Below, piece after piece: positions 1-8,182 of a DNA stretch of 64,000 nucleotides (position 1 is the stretch's first letter; every line of letters starts with the position of its first letter). Where the stretch lies: positions 2,170,001 through 2,234,000 of the forward strand of contig NZ_CP036292.1 of assembly GCF_007751715.1 (NCBI RefSeq), read 5' to 3'. The notes below the pieces were generated by a model. That model did no database searches, was not told the DNA's origin, and saw only the letters and a list, made by a program, of their open reading frames with translations. The DNA comes from Rosistilla oblonga (lineage in GTDB: Bacteria; Planctomycetota; Planctomycetia; Pirellulales; Pirellulaceae). A program made the position numbers and the translations under genes.

Positions 1-448
1 GCCCCAAAAGGTACCGGCCGCGTTGGGCGATGCGACACTGGAAGGCCGCGGTTTGTTCGTCCTGGCTGCCGATATAGGCCAGCGCCGCCCGGCCGCTAGC
101 GGTTTCGCGGCGTTGCGATTCGCTGTGGATCCGTTCGTCCAGCTGCAGGAACCAAGCGGGCAGCATTTTTCGCAGATTGCGAATTCTATAGCGGATCGAA
201 AACAGATCGCCCGCAAAAACCTCGACCGGTAATTGCCGCGCGATCGTCAGGCCGTGCAGAGTACCACGCGAGAACCGCCACTGCATGACCAGTGTGCCGA
301 TCAGCAGTCCCGCCAGGATCGCCAGCAGGTTCAGGTCGCGAACGACAGCGCCGACGATCGTGAACAACGCAACAAAGCCAAAGTGGTAGCCGCTGCGCGT
401 TAGTCGCACTTTGATGCGGTGCAGTTTGTCTGCTGGCGTTGCGCTCAA
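1..448 (-). CDS. DUF58 domain-containing membrane protein, N-terminal part (cut by window edge)
   Basis: I translated this reading frame by hand from the minus strand; it is open to the left edge, so the 3' part is missing. An in-frame TAG lies just upstream and no ATG is available, so the start is TTG, at 446-448 (opening LSATPADKLHRIKVRLT) or two codons earlier at 452-454. A short basic N-terminus is followed by two hydrophobic stretches at about residues 20-52, then the beginning of a soluble domain (RGTLHGLTIARQLPVEVFAG). This layout matches planctomycete DUF58 proteins, which usually sit beside MoxR ATPases and von Willebrand factor A proteins. Those partners are not visible here. The family is known but the substrate is not, and the vWA-like part lies outside the window. 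Confidence 0.6.
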   Translation of the reverse strand, partial: MSATPADKLHRIKVRLTRSGYHFGFVALFTIVGAVVRDLNLLAILAGLLIGTLVMQWRFSRGTLHGLTIARQLPVEVFAGDLFSIRYRIRNLRKMLPAWFLQLDERIHSESQRRETASGRAALAYIGSQDEQTAAFQCRIAQRGRYLLG

Positions 449-625
449 ACCCAACCCCTAACACCTTCGTCGCGAAGCGATGCAGCCGATCGGAGCGTCC
501 CCCAGCGGAACGCTTCGACACAATCGGGCCTTATGCGTCAATTATCTTCACTGCCCTTATCGACGGCAACACCGCGCGGACGATTCTCGATCGAACCGGT
601 GGCGAAATCATCCGCTGCTGGGCGA

Positions 626-2659
626 TTAGGGTCGTTTCGTCTCTTTTCGCTCGGGACGGTATCCCTTGCTTGTCGTATTGCGGCTCTGCTTCTTGTTCCG
701 CTTTTTCGACTTGTTGGCGTTGGGGATCGTGTGGACATATTCCCCCTTCACTGCGGCGTTGGCGTTTTTGCGACGCTGGATCAACGCTTCCTTCGGCGGT
801 TTGCTTGGGATCAGACAGTCGCAGCCGTCGCCGATCAGATCGTGCCGTCCCGTCTCCTGTAGTGCCCGTCGGACCTCAAAATAGTTAGCCGGTTTGAAGA
901 ACTGCATCAGCGCCCGCTGCATCTTGCGATCGCGGAGCTTTCGCGCGGTGAAGACCGGCTTTTTTGTAAACGGATCGAGCCCGGTGTAATACATTGTTGT
1001 GGCGACGTCCAATGGCGCGGGGATAAAGTCCTGCACCTGATCGGGCCGGTATCCATTGCGTTTCAGGAAGACCGCTAGATCGATCATCGCGTCGAGATCG
1101 CTGCCCGGATGGCTAGCGATGTAATACGGCACCAAGTACTGCTTCTTGCCCGCCTTTTTGCTCGACTTGTTGAACTGCTCGGTGAACGCTTCGAAATCGT
1201 CTCCCGACGGCTTTCGCATGTAGTTCAATACGCCTGGATCGGAATGCTCCGGAGCGACCTTCAGCAAGCCGCCGACGTGATGTTCGGCTAGTTCTTTGAT
1301 GTACGTTGGGCTCAACCGCGCCAGGTCCATTCGGATCCCGCTGGCAACCAAGACCTTCTTGACGCCGGGGATGTCTCGCGAATCTCGCATCAACTGGATC
1401 AGCGGACCATGGTCGGTCCCCAGCAGTTTGCAGACCTTGGGGTGGACGCACGATTGCCGTCGACAGACAGCTTCGACTTCCGGGCGCGAACACTGCATCT
1501 GATACATGTTCGCCGTCGGACCACCGATATCGCTGACGGTTCCCTTGAACTTGGGGTCGGCACCGAGTTCCTTCAGTTCGCCGAGGATCGATTTTTGGCT
1601 GCGCGATTGAATCACACGTCCCTGGTGGGCGGTGATCGAACAGAAGGTGCAGCCGCCGAAACAGCCGCGCATGATCGTGACCGAGTTCTTGATCATTTCG
1701 AACGCAGGGATCGGTTCGCGATACAAAGGATGCGGCTTCCGCGTGTAAGGCAGCCCGTAGATCCGATCCATTGATTCTTGCGTGATCGCCAGCGGCGGCG
1801 GATTGACGACCACCGCTTGGTTACCGTGATACTGAATCAACCGCCTGGCGTTGAGCGGATTGGTTTCGTTGTGGATGATTCGCGTCGCTTCGGCAAAGGC
1901 AACTTTGTCGGCTGTGACATCGGCAAAGCTGGGCAACGTGATCGCATCTTCAGGCGGCGTTTCCGAAGCCCCGGTGACGTACGCGATCCCGCGCATGTCC
2001 CGGAGATCCTTGACCGTTTCGCCTTGATCCAAGCGGCGAGCGATCTCGACGATCGCATCCTCCCCCATTCCAAACGCAACCAGATCGGCTTTGGAATCCA
2101 TCAGGATCGATTTGCGAACGTTGTCGCCCCAGTAGTCGTAGTGCGCTAGTCGTCGCAGCGATGCTTCGACGCCGCCGGCGATTACCGGCACACCTTTGTA
2201 GGCCTCGCGAGCACGGTGGCAATAGGAAAGCGTCGCCCGATCGGGGCGCGTACCGATCTTGCCGCCGGGGCTGTAGGCATCGTCGTTGCGGACTTTGCGG
2301 CCGGCGGTGTAGTGATTGATCATGCTGTCCATGTTGCCAGCACTGATCGCATAAAACAGTCGCGGACGACCGAACCGCCGCCAGTCTTCGCAGTTCTGCC
2401 AGTCGGGCTGGCTGACGATGCCAACGCGGAAACCAGCAGCTTCGAGGACGCGACCAAGGATCGCCATCGCAAAGCTGGGGTGATCGACGTAAGCGTCGCC
2501 GGAGACAAAGACGATGTCGATTTCGTCCCAGCCGCGCTGCTTCGCCTCCTTCGCCGTCATCGGCAAGGGGCGATCGGCAACGGTCGAACCGCATGCAGGG
2601 AGACCGGACAGCAGGTCGGAACGGATCGGCGAGCCGTTGAGGATTGGCAGAGATTTCAT
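626..2659 (-). CDS. YgiQ family radical SAM protein
   Basis: 677 residues. The N-terminal B12-binding-like region carries DIVFVSGDAYVDHPSFAMAI. The radical-SAM cluster motif CFGGCTFC (Cys333, Cys337, Cys340) is preceded by SVTIMRGC. The C-terminal region contains MYYTGLDPFTKKPVFTA and a very basic tail (KKRNKKQSRNTTSKG), both seen in YgiQ/UPF0313 proteins. The length is close to that of family members (about 650-740). The family is predicted to do [4Fe-4S]/SAM radical chemistry in the cytosol, but its substrate is unknown to me. The gene stands alone: the upstream neighbour is 174 bases away, and downstream begins the DUF58 gene on the same strand. Family assignment is very secure; function is open. 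Confidence 0.95.
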   Translation of the reverse strand: MKSLPILNGSPIRSDLLSGLPACGSTVADRPLPMTAKEAKQRGWDEIDIVFVSGDAYVDHPSFAMAILGRVLEAAGFRVGIVSQPDWQNCEDWRRFGRPRLFYAISAGNMDSMINHYTAGRKVRNDDAYSPGGKIGTRPDRATLSYCHRAREAYKGVPVIAGGVEASLRRLAHYDYWGDNVRKSILMDSKADLVAFGMGEDAIVEIARRLDQGETVKDLRDMRGIAYVTGASETPPEDAITLPSFADVTADKVAFAEATRIIHNETNPLNARRLIQYHGNQAVVVNPPPLAITQESMDRIYGLPYTRKPHPLYREPIPAFEMIKNSVTIMRGCFGGCTFCSITAHQGRVIQSRSQKSILGELKELGADPKFKGTVSDIGGPTANMYQMQCSRPEVEAVCRRQSCVHPKVCKLLGTDHGPLIQLMRDSRDIPGVKKVLVASGIRMDLARLSPTYIKELAEHHVGGLLKVAPEHSDPGVLNYMRKPSGDDFEAFTEQFNKSSKKAGKKQYLVPYYIASHPGSDLDAMIDLAVFLKRNGYRPDQVQDFIPAPLDVATTMYYTGLDPFTKKPVFTARKLRDRKMQRALMQFFKPANYFEVRRALQETGRHDLIGDGCDCLIPSKPPKEALIQRRKNANAAVKGEYVHTIPNANKSKKRNKKQSRNTTSKGYRPERKETKRP

Positions 2660-2833
2660 GTTTTCATTATGCGAGGCAGAATGCGACCGGATAGCCCAAA
2701 GATTAAAATTGGTCGATAGTTACCGGACCGGGCACAGCTTGCAGCCCGCAGGCCCCGCGCGTTCCCAGCTCGGCGAGCGGTAATTCGATTCGATCTGGCG
2801 ACGCACCGCTTTGCCCGCGGTTCGACACGTCTT

Positions 2834-3568
2834 CTATAAGACAGCTGTCTTAAACAGATCGTCGACCGCAATCGATTTGGGAGACGCAAAGACCTCGCCC
2901 GCTTCGACCCCGGCGGCAGAACCGGTGATCTGAGCCGCTGCGGTGATGCGTTGCATGATCTGCGGCTTATGGGCAAATTGGGTTTGGTAGCAGGCGACCG
3001 AATCGAGCTTCCGCTGCAGCGTGCTACTGATATCGACAGTCAGATGCGACAGGCAACCGCTTAAATGATCCGGTTCTACCGCCAGGCGGAAATAGAGCTG
3101 ACGCGAGATCGTGTGAACGGGGAATCCACCAAAATGGCTGTCCCATTTGCTCAATCGACTGTAGAAAATCGCTGCATCGGTGATCTGCATCGCTTGCCAA
3201 TGATCGGGAGATGCCATCGGCGTCTTGTCGCCAAAACCGATCACCAGCTTCGGGCGATGCTTGCGAAATTCGGTCGCCAACGCGACGCGCGACTCAAAGC
3301 AATCGAACAGCCGGCGGTTGGTAAGATCGAGGATCGTCCGCACCTGGACTCCTAGCGCTGCGGCGGCGGCTTGAGCCTCCTGCAATCGCACTTCGGGGCC
3401 AGCCGAGTTCGGCGTCGGTTCGCCATCGGTCAGATCGATGATGCCGACACGGTAGCCTTGATCGACCAAGCGGGCCAAGGTGCCACCACAAGCGATCTCG
3501 ACATCGTCGGGATGCGCTCCCACCGCGATCACGTCCAGTTCGGGGTACTGAGAAAGATCAGCGTTCAT
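2834..3568 (-). CDS. bshB1: PIG-L family N-acetylglucosaminyl-malate deacetylase, BshB1 type
   Basis: 244 residues. The PIG-L zinc motif [15 protein letters not shown] has HPDD at residues 19-22. Further family signatures are [10 protein letters not shown] near residue 45, RRLFDCFES, and the zinc-ligand region MASPDHWQA. The length and the DGEPT segment fit BshB1, the enzyme that removes acetate from GlcNAc-malate in the second step of bacillithiol synthesis. No bshA or bshC is in the window, so the thiol pathway is an inference. A different deacetylase substrate remains possible. The start ATG lies 91 bases after the end of the upstream same-strand gene, so they could be co-transcribed. Confidence 0.85.
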   Translation of the reverse strand: MNADLSQYPELDVIAVGAHPDDVEIACGGTLARLVDQGYRVGIIDLTDGEPTPNSAGPEVRLQEAQAAAAALGVQVRTILDLTNRRLFDCFESRVALATEFRKHRPKLVIGFGDKTPMASPDHWQAMQITDAAIFYSRLSKWDSHFGGFPVHTISRQLYFRLAVEPDHLSGCLSHLTVDISSTLQRKLDSVACYQTQFAHKPQIMQRITAAAQITGSAAGVEAGEVFASPKSIAVDDLFKTAVL

Positions 3569-3659
3569 CAGCGGTCAAGGCTCGGTAAATGGAGGAGGAA
3601 TGGCGTGGGCAACGAGTGATGCAAAACAGTGCGGCGGCGACAGCCAGCGGGACCCCGAT

Positions 3660-4361
3660 TCAGCGCGGCCGTCGTGGCAGCGCCGATTGGTTGAGGAAGG
3701 AACGCAGTTTGTGCAGGCACGCCGGCGCATCCCCTTCGTTGACCTCTGGCGGTGCCATGGAGAAATAATCGTTGGCGATGCCCAGGACCTGCTTGTAGGC
3801 TTCGGCCATTTCGGGTTCTTCGTCGACGATCATGCTGGCCATTTCGAAATCGCGATCCCAGAGGATGCGATCGGCCAGCAGTTCGACGACCAGATCCCAC
3901 TGCTCGATTTCATCGCACCAGGGATCTGGGATGTCGTCGAGATCGTCTTCGATGTTCGCGGCATCGGCTTCGGATCCCGGAGCGTTATCGATGAACGCTG
4001 CCAGCACCATCGACCGCATGTCGCAGCACGAATCGCCGAAACATTGACCGGCGTCGATCTCCAGTTCGATCTGCGACTTGACGGTCTCGAAGATCGCCAT
4101 CACCGTCGCTTCCAATTCCGCAGTCAGCTCGGGCATCGCTTGAGCAGGACTCAACAGTCCGTGGCAGACCTCGTTAAGCAACGCGATCCGTTGATAGACC
4201 ATCTGCTCGTCGTACAATTCAACGCCCGACTCGCAAACCACCGCTCCGTTGTCGTTGCGAATTTCCCATTCCAAAGCATCGATCATCGCCACGCAGGTTT
4301 GCACGATCAATGTTGCTTCTGAACCGGACAACGTCCGGTCGCCTGTGGATGTGTGCCACAT
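3660..4361 (-). CDS. Conserved-looking acidic protein of unknown function
   Basis: 233 residues from the ATG that opens MWHTSTGDRT. I prefer this start because GAGG lies about nine bases upstream; an in-frame ATG 45 bases further up has no such support. The protein is strongly acidic and largely helical-looking, with no signal peptide or membrane segment. A cluster of three cysteines (CFGDSCCD) sits mid-protein, and the C-terminal half contains DIPDPWCDEIEQWDLVVELL and repeated DEEPEM-type acidic runs. I do not recognise a family. Coding status is supported by the long uninterrupted frame, the ribosome-binding site and the placement between same-strand genes. The cysteine cluster could bind a metal, but that is speculation. 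Confidence 0.7.
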   Translation of the reverse strand: MWHTSTGDRTLSGSEATLIVQTCVAMIDALEWEIRNDNGAVVCESGVELYDEQMVYQRIALLNEVCHGLLSPAQAMPELTAELEATVMAIFETVKSQIELEIDAGQCFGDSCCDMRSMVLAAFIDNAPGSEADAANIEDDLDDIPDPWCDEIEQWDLVVELLADRILWDRDFEMASMIVDEEPEMAEAYKQVLGIANDYFSMAPPEVNEGDAPACLHKLRSFLNQSALPRRPR

Positions 4362-4498
4362 TGAAACTCGCCTCAAAAACGTTGATGCCCAAAACCCGTA
4401 AACCAAAAAGCGTCTCGAACATCCAGTGTAACAGCGCCAACCCGATTAATCAGTAAGGGGACCGGCAAATGGACGGCGCTTGGTTGGCATCGTTGCCG

Positions 4499-4669
4499 CT
4501 AGCTTTTCCGCAGCTCAACCGCTTCGGCTTCCAGCTTCGCGATTTCCTTTTCGAGGTTCGTGATCTCGTCGGGTTCATCGGCTTGTTGGCGGACACCGGC
4601 AAGGTTCTGCCGCAGTTGCGACAACTTCTTGTTGATCACATCCAATCGCTTCTTCGCCTTTTTGTCCAT
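4499..4669 (-). CDS. Small coiled-coil protein (56 aa)
   Basis: Found by hand translation. ATG is at 4667-4669 and TAG at 4499-4501, with GGAGAAAAACAAGCG directly before the start as a good ribosome-binding site. The product starts MDKKAKKRLDVINKKLSQLR and ends EAEAVELRKS. It is highly charged and lacks cysteine and aromatic residues, with Leu/Ile/Val spaced as heptads in two segments (residues 9-27 and 36-54) separated by a short QADEPDE turn. This predicts a helical hairpin or short coiled coil. It lies 50 bases before nothing obvious and 138 bases after the start of the unknown protein upstream. No function can be assigned; it could be a small structural or nucleoid-binding protein. Confidence 0.7.
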   Translation of the reverse strand: MDKKAKKRLDVINKKLSQLRQNLAGVRQQADEPDEITNLEKEIAKLEAEAVELRKS

Positions 4670-4719
4670 CGCTTGTTTTTCTCCGGTTAGTTAAGTGGGG
4701 CGAGTCGATCGCGCGGCGT

Positions 4720-6294
4720 TCAGAATTCCAAGAACGCCACAACGAAGTGAACTAATAATACGAACAATGTCGTCCACAAGACAGTCGCGGTGATCGAATC
4801 GCTGACGTCACCGGCACTCTGCTTGGGACGCATCCCGCGATAATAGGCGATCGCGGCGATGCCGATCCCGCACGCGACGTTCTTCAACAGCACCCATTGA
4901 GCTCCCGTGGCGAACCAGCCGCTTTCGCTGTGCAGTTGCGAGTGGAAATGGACCTGCCAAAACGAAGCGTTAATCTGAGGGTGGTTGATCGCGAAGGTCA
5001 ACATGCTGATCCATTGAGCGGTTTGAAAGCCGACCCATTCCAACAGCGGAGTGCCGATCACAAACGCGGCGATGATCGGAACCAAAAGGTACGCCGTCGG
5101 GCGAACACCTAACGTCTGCAACGCATCGACTTGCGATCCGTATCGCTTGACACCGACGTCGGCGGCAACCGCCGCGCCGCACCGCGCGGCGATCAAAATC
5201 GTCGCCATCACGGGGACCAAGATCCGATATAACGCAAACCCGATCGCCGCCAGCAGATCCTCGATCAACAGCGGTTTGGTGTAGACCGAGAAGGGTAAAT
5301 AACGAAAGGTAAAATGGGTACCGGCAAAGCCGACGATCAAACCTGCCATGATCAAATAGATCCAGGCCGAAGGACCAGCGACTAGGTTCAGGTAGTGCGT
5401 CAAGAATCGCAAGCCCCATTGCACTCGCGGCAACCGTGGGATCGCATCCCAGGGCAGCCGCACCGCCGCAACGATCGCCGCTCCACTGGCGTCCAAAAAA
5501 TCAAACGCCCCGCGGCGGCTGATGTCGAGCAACGATTGCAACCGCGGCGGTTCGGTGGCGGTTGGCGGTTCGGTCGCAACCGGCTGCATCCGCTCGGGGA
5601 TCGATTTCCAATCGCTCGGATCGACAGCTACCAATTGCCGCCGCTCCGAATCCAACAACAGCACGTGGTCGGCGATCGGCAACAGCGTCTCGTAATCGTG
5701 AGTGACGACGACGCTGGTTCGGCCGTGCGTCTGTTGCGTCCGCCGGATCAGCGACGCGACCTGTCGACCGCTGGCTGCGTCGAGCCCCGATGTCGGTTCG
5801 TCGTACAGCACGACTTCGGGATCTGCCGCCAGAGTGCGAGCGATTGCTAAGCGTTGTTTCTGGCCGCCGCTGAGCGCGGCAACCGGCGTCCGCGTGGGGA
5901 CGCGGAGTTCGTCCAACCATTGTTGCGCCGATTGTTCCGGCGGCTTGGAGCGGTCGCGGCGGTGGTCGATAGCAAATTGAACGTTCATTAAAGGTGAGAG
6001 TTCATCGAACAGCGCGAACTGCTGAAAAACGATTCCCACCCGGCGCAGCGGTTTGCCCTGGCTGCCGGTGATCGAACCCGACCATTGGATCGCGGCATCG
6101 TGACGAGGAATCAGCCCCGCCAAGATTCGCAGCACCACCGATTTGCCAGCACCGCTGCCGCCGACGACGACAGTGATCTTGCCCGCTGGAAGCGTGGTGG
6201 AGGTCGGTTCAAGCAGCGTCCGCGATCCGGCTCGCACCTGCAATTCGTGCAATTCCAATGCCGCGGAGGTCTCGCCCTGCATGCTCGCTTCCAT
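4720..6294 (-). CDS. Fused ABC transporter: MlaF-like ATPase plus MlaE-like permease
   Basis: 524 residues. The N-terminal ABC ATPase (about 13-245) has Walker A GGSGAGKS at 45-52, signature LSGGQKQR at 141-148 and Walker B VVLYDE at 161-166. After a proline-rich linker (VATEPPTATEPP) comes a MlaE/YrbE-type permease of about 240 residues, with ILIAARCGAAVAADVGVKRYGSQVDALQTLGV, the conserved cytoplasmic-loop region of that family. MlaF and MlaE are normally separate subunits of the machine that moves phospholipid between the Gram-negative membranes. No MCE-domain (MlaD) gene is adjacent. A second in-frame ATG at 6280-6282 has a better-spaced GGAAG and may be the real start. Confidence 0.9.
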   Translation of the reverse strand: MEASMQGETSAALELHELQVRAGSRTLLEPTSTTLPAGKITVVVGGSGAGKSVVLRILAGLIPRHDAAIQWSGSITGSQGKPLRRVGIVFQQFALFDELSPLMNVQFAIDHRRDRSKPPEQSAQQWLDELRVPTRTPVAALSGGQKQRLAIARTLAADPEVVLYDEPTSGLDAASGRQVASLIRRTQQTHGRTSVVVTHDYETLLPIADHVLLLDSERRQLVAVDPSDWKSIPERMQPVATEPPTATEPPRLQSLLDISRRGAFDFLDASGAAIVAAVRLPWDAIPRLPRVQWGLRFLTHYLNLVAGPSAWIYLIMAGLIVGFAGTHFTFRYLPFSVYTKPLLIEDLLAAIGFALYRILVPVMATILIAARCGAAVAADVGVKRYGSQVDALQTLGVRPTAYLLVPIIAAFVIGTPLLEWVGFQTAQWISMLTFAINHPQINASFWQVHFHSQLHSESGWFATGAQWVLLKNVACGIGIAAIAYYRGMRPKQSAGDVSDSITATVLWTTLFVLLVHFVVAFLEF

Positions 6295-6807
6295 TTCCGT
6301 ACTCTGTGCCCAAAAGATGTCGCGATCGAGCCCCGCCTCTCAAAAACGTCGGCTAAGTCCAATCGCCCGCACTGCCCGCCGGGGGGGCTGAAGGCAACGC
6401 AGCTGTAAAATTGCTGGGTTGGGGAGGGATCGCGGTCCGATTGTATGGGAACTGGCGCAGCGGCAACAGTTGCGGCGTCGCGGCGGCTGTAAACCAAGCA
6501 TTCATTGGTCTCGAGGATCATAGGCAAGGGGTGGCCAGCAAATGCGGGTTGGTCGGATCGCAACTGGAGCTGTTAATCGAAGTCAAACAAACGGGAAACA
6601 TTAAGAAAGCCGCTTGTTAAAAAAGTCCGATAGAAGTAAACTCCGTCACTATTACAGCTCGCGAAATCCAGCACCGCGAAGATGATGCCCCGAGTAGCAC
6701 GCTTGGCAGGCCCTTCAAATGCTTCCATAAGTGCTGTCAAGATAACAAGTTACGTTTCTATCAGGTGACTCAATTCGGAGTCGTCGCGGATCGAAAGGAT
6801 TAGAAAA
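6295..6807. other. Divergent intergenic region between the ABC transporter and rplM
   Basis: About 510 bases with no open frame whose translation resembles a protein. It must contain promoters for the transporter (minus) and the ribosomal-protein operon (plus). A G-rich tract (CCGGGGGGGCTG) lies near 6380. The stretch from about 6560 to 6660 is AT-rich compared with its surroundings and holds the promoter candidate listed separately. The roughly 160 bases between that promoter and the rplM start could form a leader, but I see no clear L13-binding mimic. Confidence 0.5.
6614..6642 (+). promoter_or_regulatory. Candidate sigma-70-type promoter for rplM-rpsI
   Basis: TTGTTA (6614-6619) and TAAACT (6637-6642) are separated by exactly 17 bases. 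Each matches the consensus hexamer at four of six positions, within an AT-rich island in an otherwise GC-rich gap. Transcription from here would give a leader of about 160 nucleotides before the GTG of rplM. This is a pattern match only. Confidence 0.35.
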
Positions 6808-7269
6808 GTGCCCAGTCAGCGTACTTACAATGCAAAGCCCGGCGAAGTCGAAAAATCGTGGTACATCGTCGACGCGACCGATCAAACGCTCGGGCGGCTC
6901 GCCAGCGACATCGCCGTCGTTTTGATGGGCAAGCATCGCCCCGAATACACTCCACACATCGATGTTGGTGATTTCGTAATCGTAACCAACGTCGAAAGCA
7001 TCAAGATGACCGGCCGGAAAATGGAACAACGCCATTATACCTGGTACACCGGACATCCCGGATTGCGTTTGGAAAGCTATCAAGGTCGTCAGGAGCGAAA
7101 GCCCGAAGATCTGCTTTACCACGCGGTTCGTCGTATGTTGCCGAAGAACAAGATCGCTCGCCACATGCTCACCAAGCTGAAGATCTACACCGGCGGCGAG
7201 CATCCGCATCAAGCACAGCAGCCGCAACCGTTGACGGGTGCTGGCAAGGTCATCGCTAGCTCCAACTGA
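6808..7269 (+). CDS. rplM: 50S ribosomal protein L13 (uL13)
   Basis: 153 residues starting at GTG (6808-6810): no ATG is in frame nearby, and the translation MPSQRTYNAKPGEVEKSWYI aligns with L13 from its first residues. Family hallmarks are VDATDQTLGRLASDIA, LMGKHRPEYTPHIDVGDFV, RHMLTKLKIYTG and EHPHQAQQP. L13 binds 23S rRNA early in large-subunit assembly. rpsI follows after 84 bases on the same strand, the near-universal rplM-rpsI pairing. Confidence 0.98.
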   Translation: MPSQRTYNAKPGEVEKSWYIVDATDQTLGRLASDIAVVLMGKHRPEYTPHIDVGDFVIVTNVESIKMTGRKMEQRHYTWYTGHPGLRLESYQGRQERKPEDLLYHAVRRMLPKNKIARHMLTKLKIYTGGEHPHQAQQPQPLTGAGKVIASSN

Positions 7270-7353
7270 GCCGGAACTCTTCCCGCTTACGTTTTATAAT
7301 CACCCACGGACGCCGCCCACGCGGCAACGCATCATCCCACGAAATACTGAGTT

Positions 7354-7767
7354 ATGGTTGCAGTAAAGAAAGACAAGATCAACGGCGATGCACTTGGAAC
7401 AGGTCGCCGCAAGTCCTCGATCGCCCGCGTACGTGTGCGTGCTGGCAGCGGCAAGGTGACGATCAACCGCAAACCGCTCGAAGCTTATTTCGTGAACGAT
7501 CAAGACCGCGAAGCGATCGAGCAGACTCTCGAAGCTTGCTCGGCTCGCGAAGCAGTCGACGTTTTGGTCCGCGTTCATGGTGGCGGCACGACCGGACAAG
7601 CTGGTGCAGTTCGCATGGGCTTGGCTCGTGCATTGGTCAGCTTCAACGAAGAGAATTTCCACACGCTCCGCGATGGCAACTTCCTGACGCGAGACTCGCG
7701 TATGAAGGAACGTAAGAAGCCAGGTCTGCGTGGTGCTCGTCGTGGCGTTCAGTTCTCGAAGCGTTAA
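7354..7767 (+). CDS. rpsI: 30S ribosomal protein S9 (uS9)
   Basis: 137 residues. S9 signatures are GTGRRKSSIARVRVRAGSG near the N-terminus, VRVHGGGTTGQAGAVRMGLA in the middle, and the basic tail ERKKPGLRGARRGVQFSKR, whose final lysine-arginine contacts P-site tRNA. The length is typical. It is the second gene of the rplM operon and is closed by an intrinsic terminator 36 bases after its stop codon. Confidence 0.98.
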   Translation: MVAVKKDKINGDALGTGRRKSSIARVRVRAGSGKVTINRKPLEAYFVNDQDREAIEQTLEACSAREAVDVLVRVHGGGTTGQAGAVRMGLARALVSFNEENFHTLRDGNFLTRDSRMKERKKPGLRGARRGVQFSKR

Positions 7768-7802
7768 TCGCTCGACAACTGCAGCTCTGCAAACAACAAA
7801 AG

Positions 7803-7837
7803 CCCGCTTGCTCGGTATCCGAGTGGCGGGTTTTTTT
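7803..7837 (+). terminator. Intrinsic terminator of rplM-rpsI
   Basis: CCCGC (7803-7807) pairs with GCGGG (7826-7830), and CTCGG (7811-7815) pairs with CCGAG (7819-7823) around a TAT loop. Seven T residues follow at 7831-7837. The position just after rpsI is as expected. Confidence 0.92.
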
Positions 7838-8182
7838 GTGCGCGCGTGGCGACCTCCGATCGCGCGCTCGTCGGTCGGCCGAAACCCTCCATGTGGGGGT
7901 TGAGGTGTCTCGTGAGGGACTGTGTCCCGGGAAACGCTGGGTTTGCTGAGCTCAAACGCAAATGAAAACTGGGGCTGCTCGACTGATCCCAACATTCGCG
8001 ACGATCCGGCTAACGATCATCTAGCGCTCGGGGGGCTCGAGGATGTCATTGAAAGCACCCCGGATGCGGCGCAGCCAAGGCTGCAATCGAGCTATGTTTC
8101 TGATGTTGGATTCATTCCCTTCGCGTTCCGCTTTCGATGATCTGGGGGCGCGCGTGCTCGACGCTCTGGACCTCCGAAACCG
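7838..8182. other. Intergenic region upstream of the surface-protein gene
   Basis: About 345 bases without a believable gene on either strand. It has short local inverted repeats such as GGGACTGTGTCCC near 7916, but no T-tract terminator, tRNA-like fold or recognisable riboswitch consensus. I compared it by eye with a c-di-GMP aptamer, because a diguanylate cyclase lies downstream, and saw no match. It presumably holds the promoter and leader of the next operon. Confidence 0.4.

Noticed and set aside
186-521. 111-codon minus-strand frame overlapping the DUF58 gene
   Set aside because: Its translation is arginine/cysteine-rich and low in hydrophobic structure; the alternative frame gives a convincing DUF58 N-terminus.
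2838-2851. AAGACAGCTGTCTT palindrome
   Set aside because: It overlaps the last codons of the bshB1-type gene and has no loop for a terminator; probably chance.
6111-6563. 150-codon minus-strand frame in the rplM upstream gap
   Set aside because: It overlaps the ABC gene in another frame, lacks a ribosome-binding site and has no domain-like features.
7838-8182. c-di-GMP riboswitch in the leader of the surface protein-cyclase operon
   Set aside because: No match to the aptamer consensus by eye; only short local stems.
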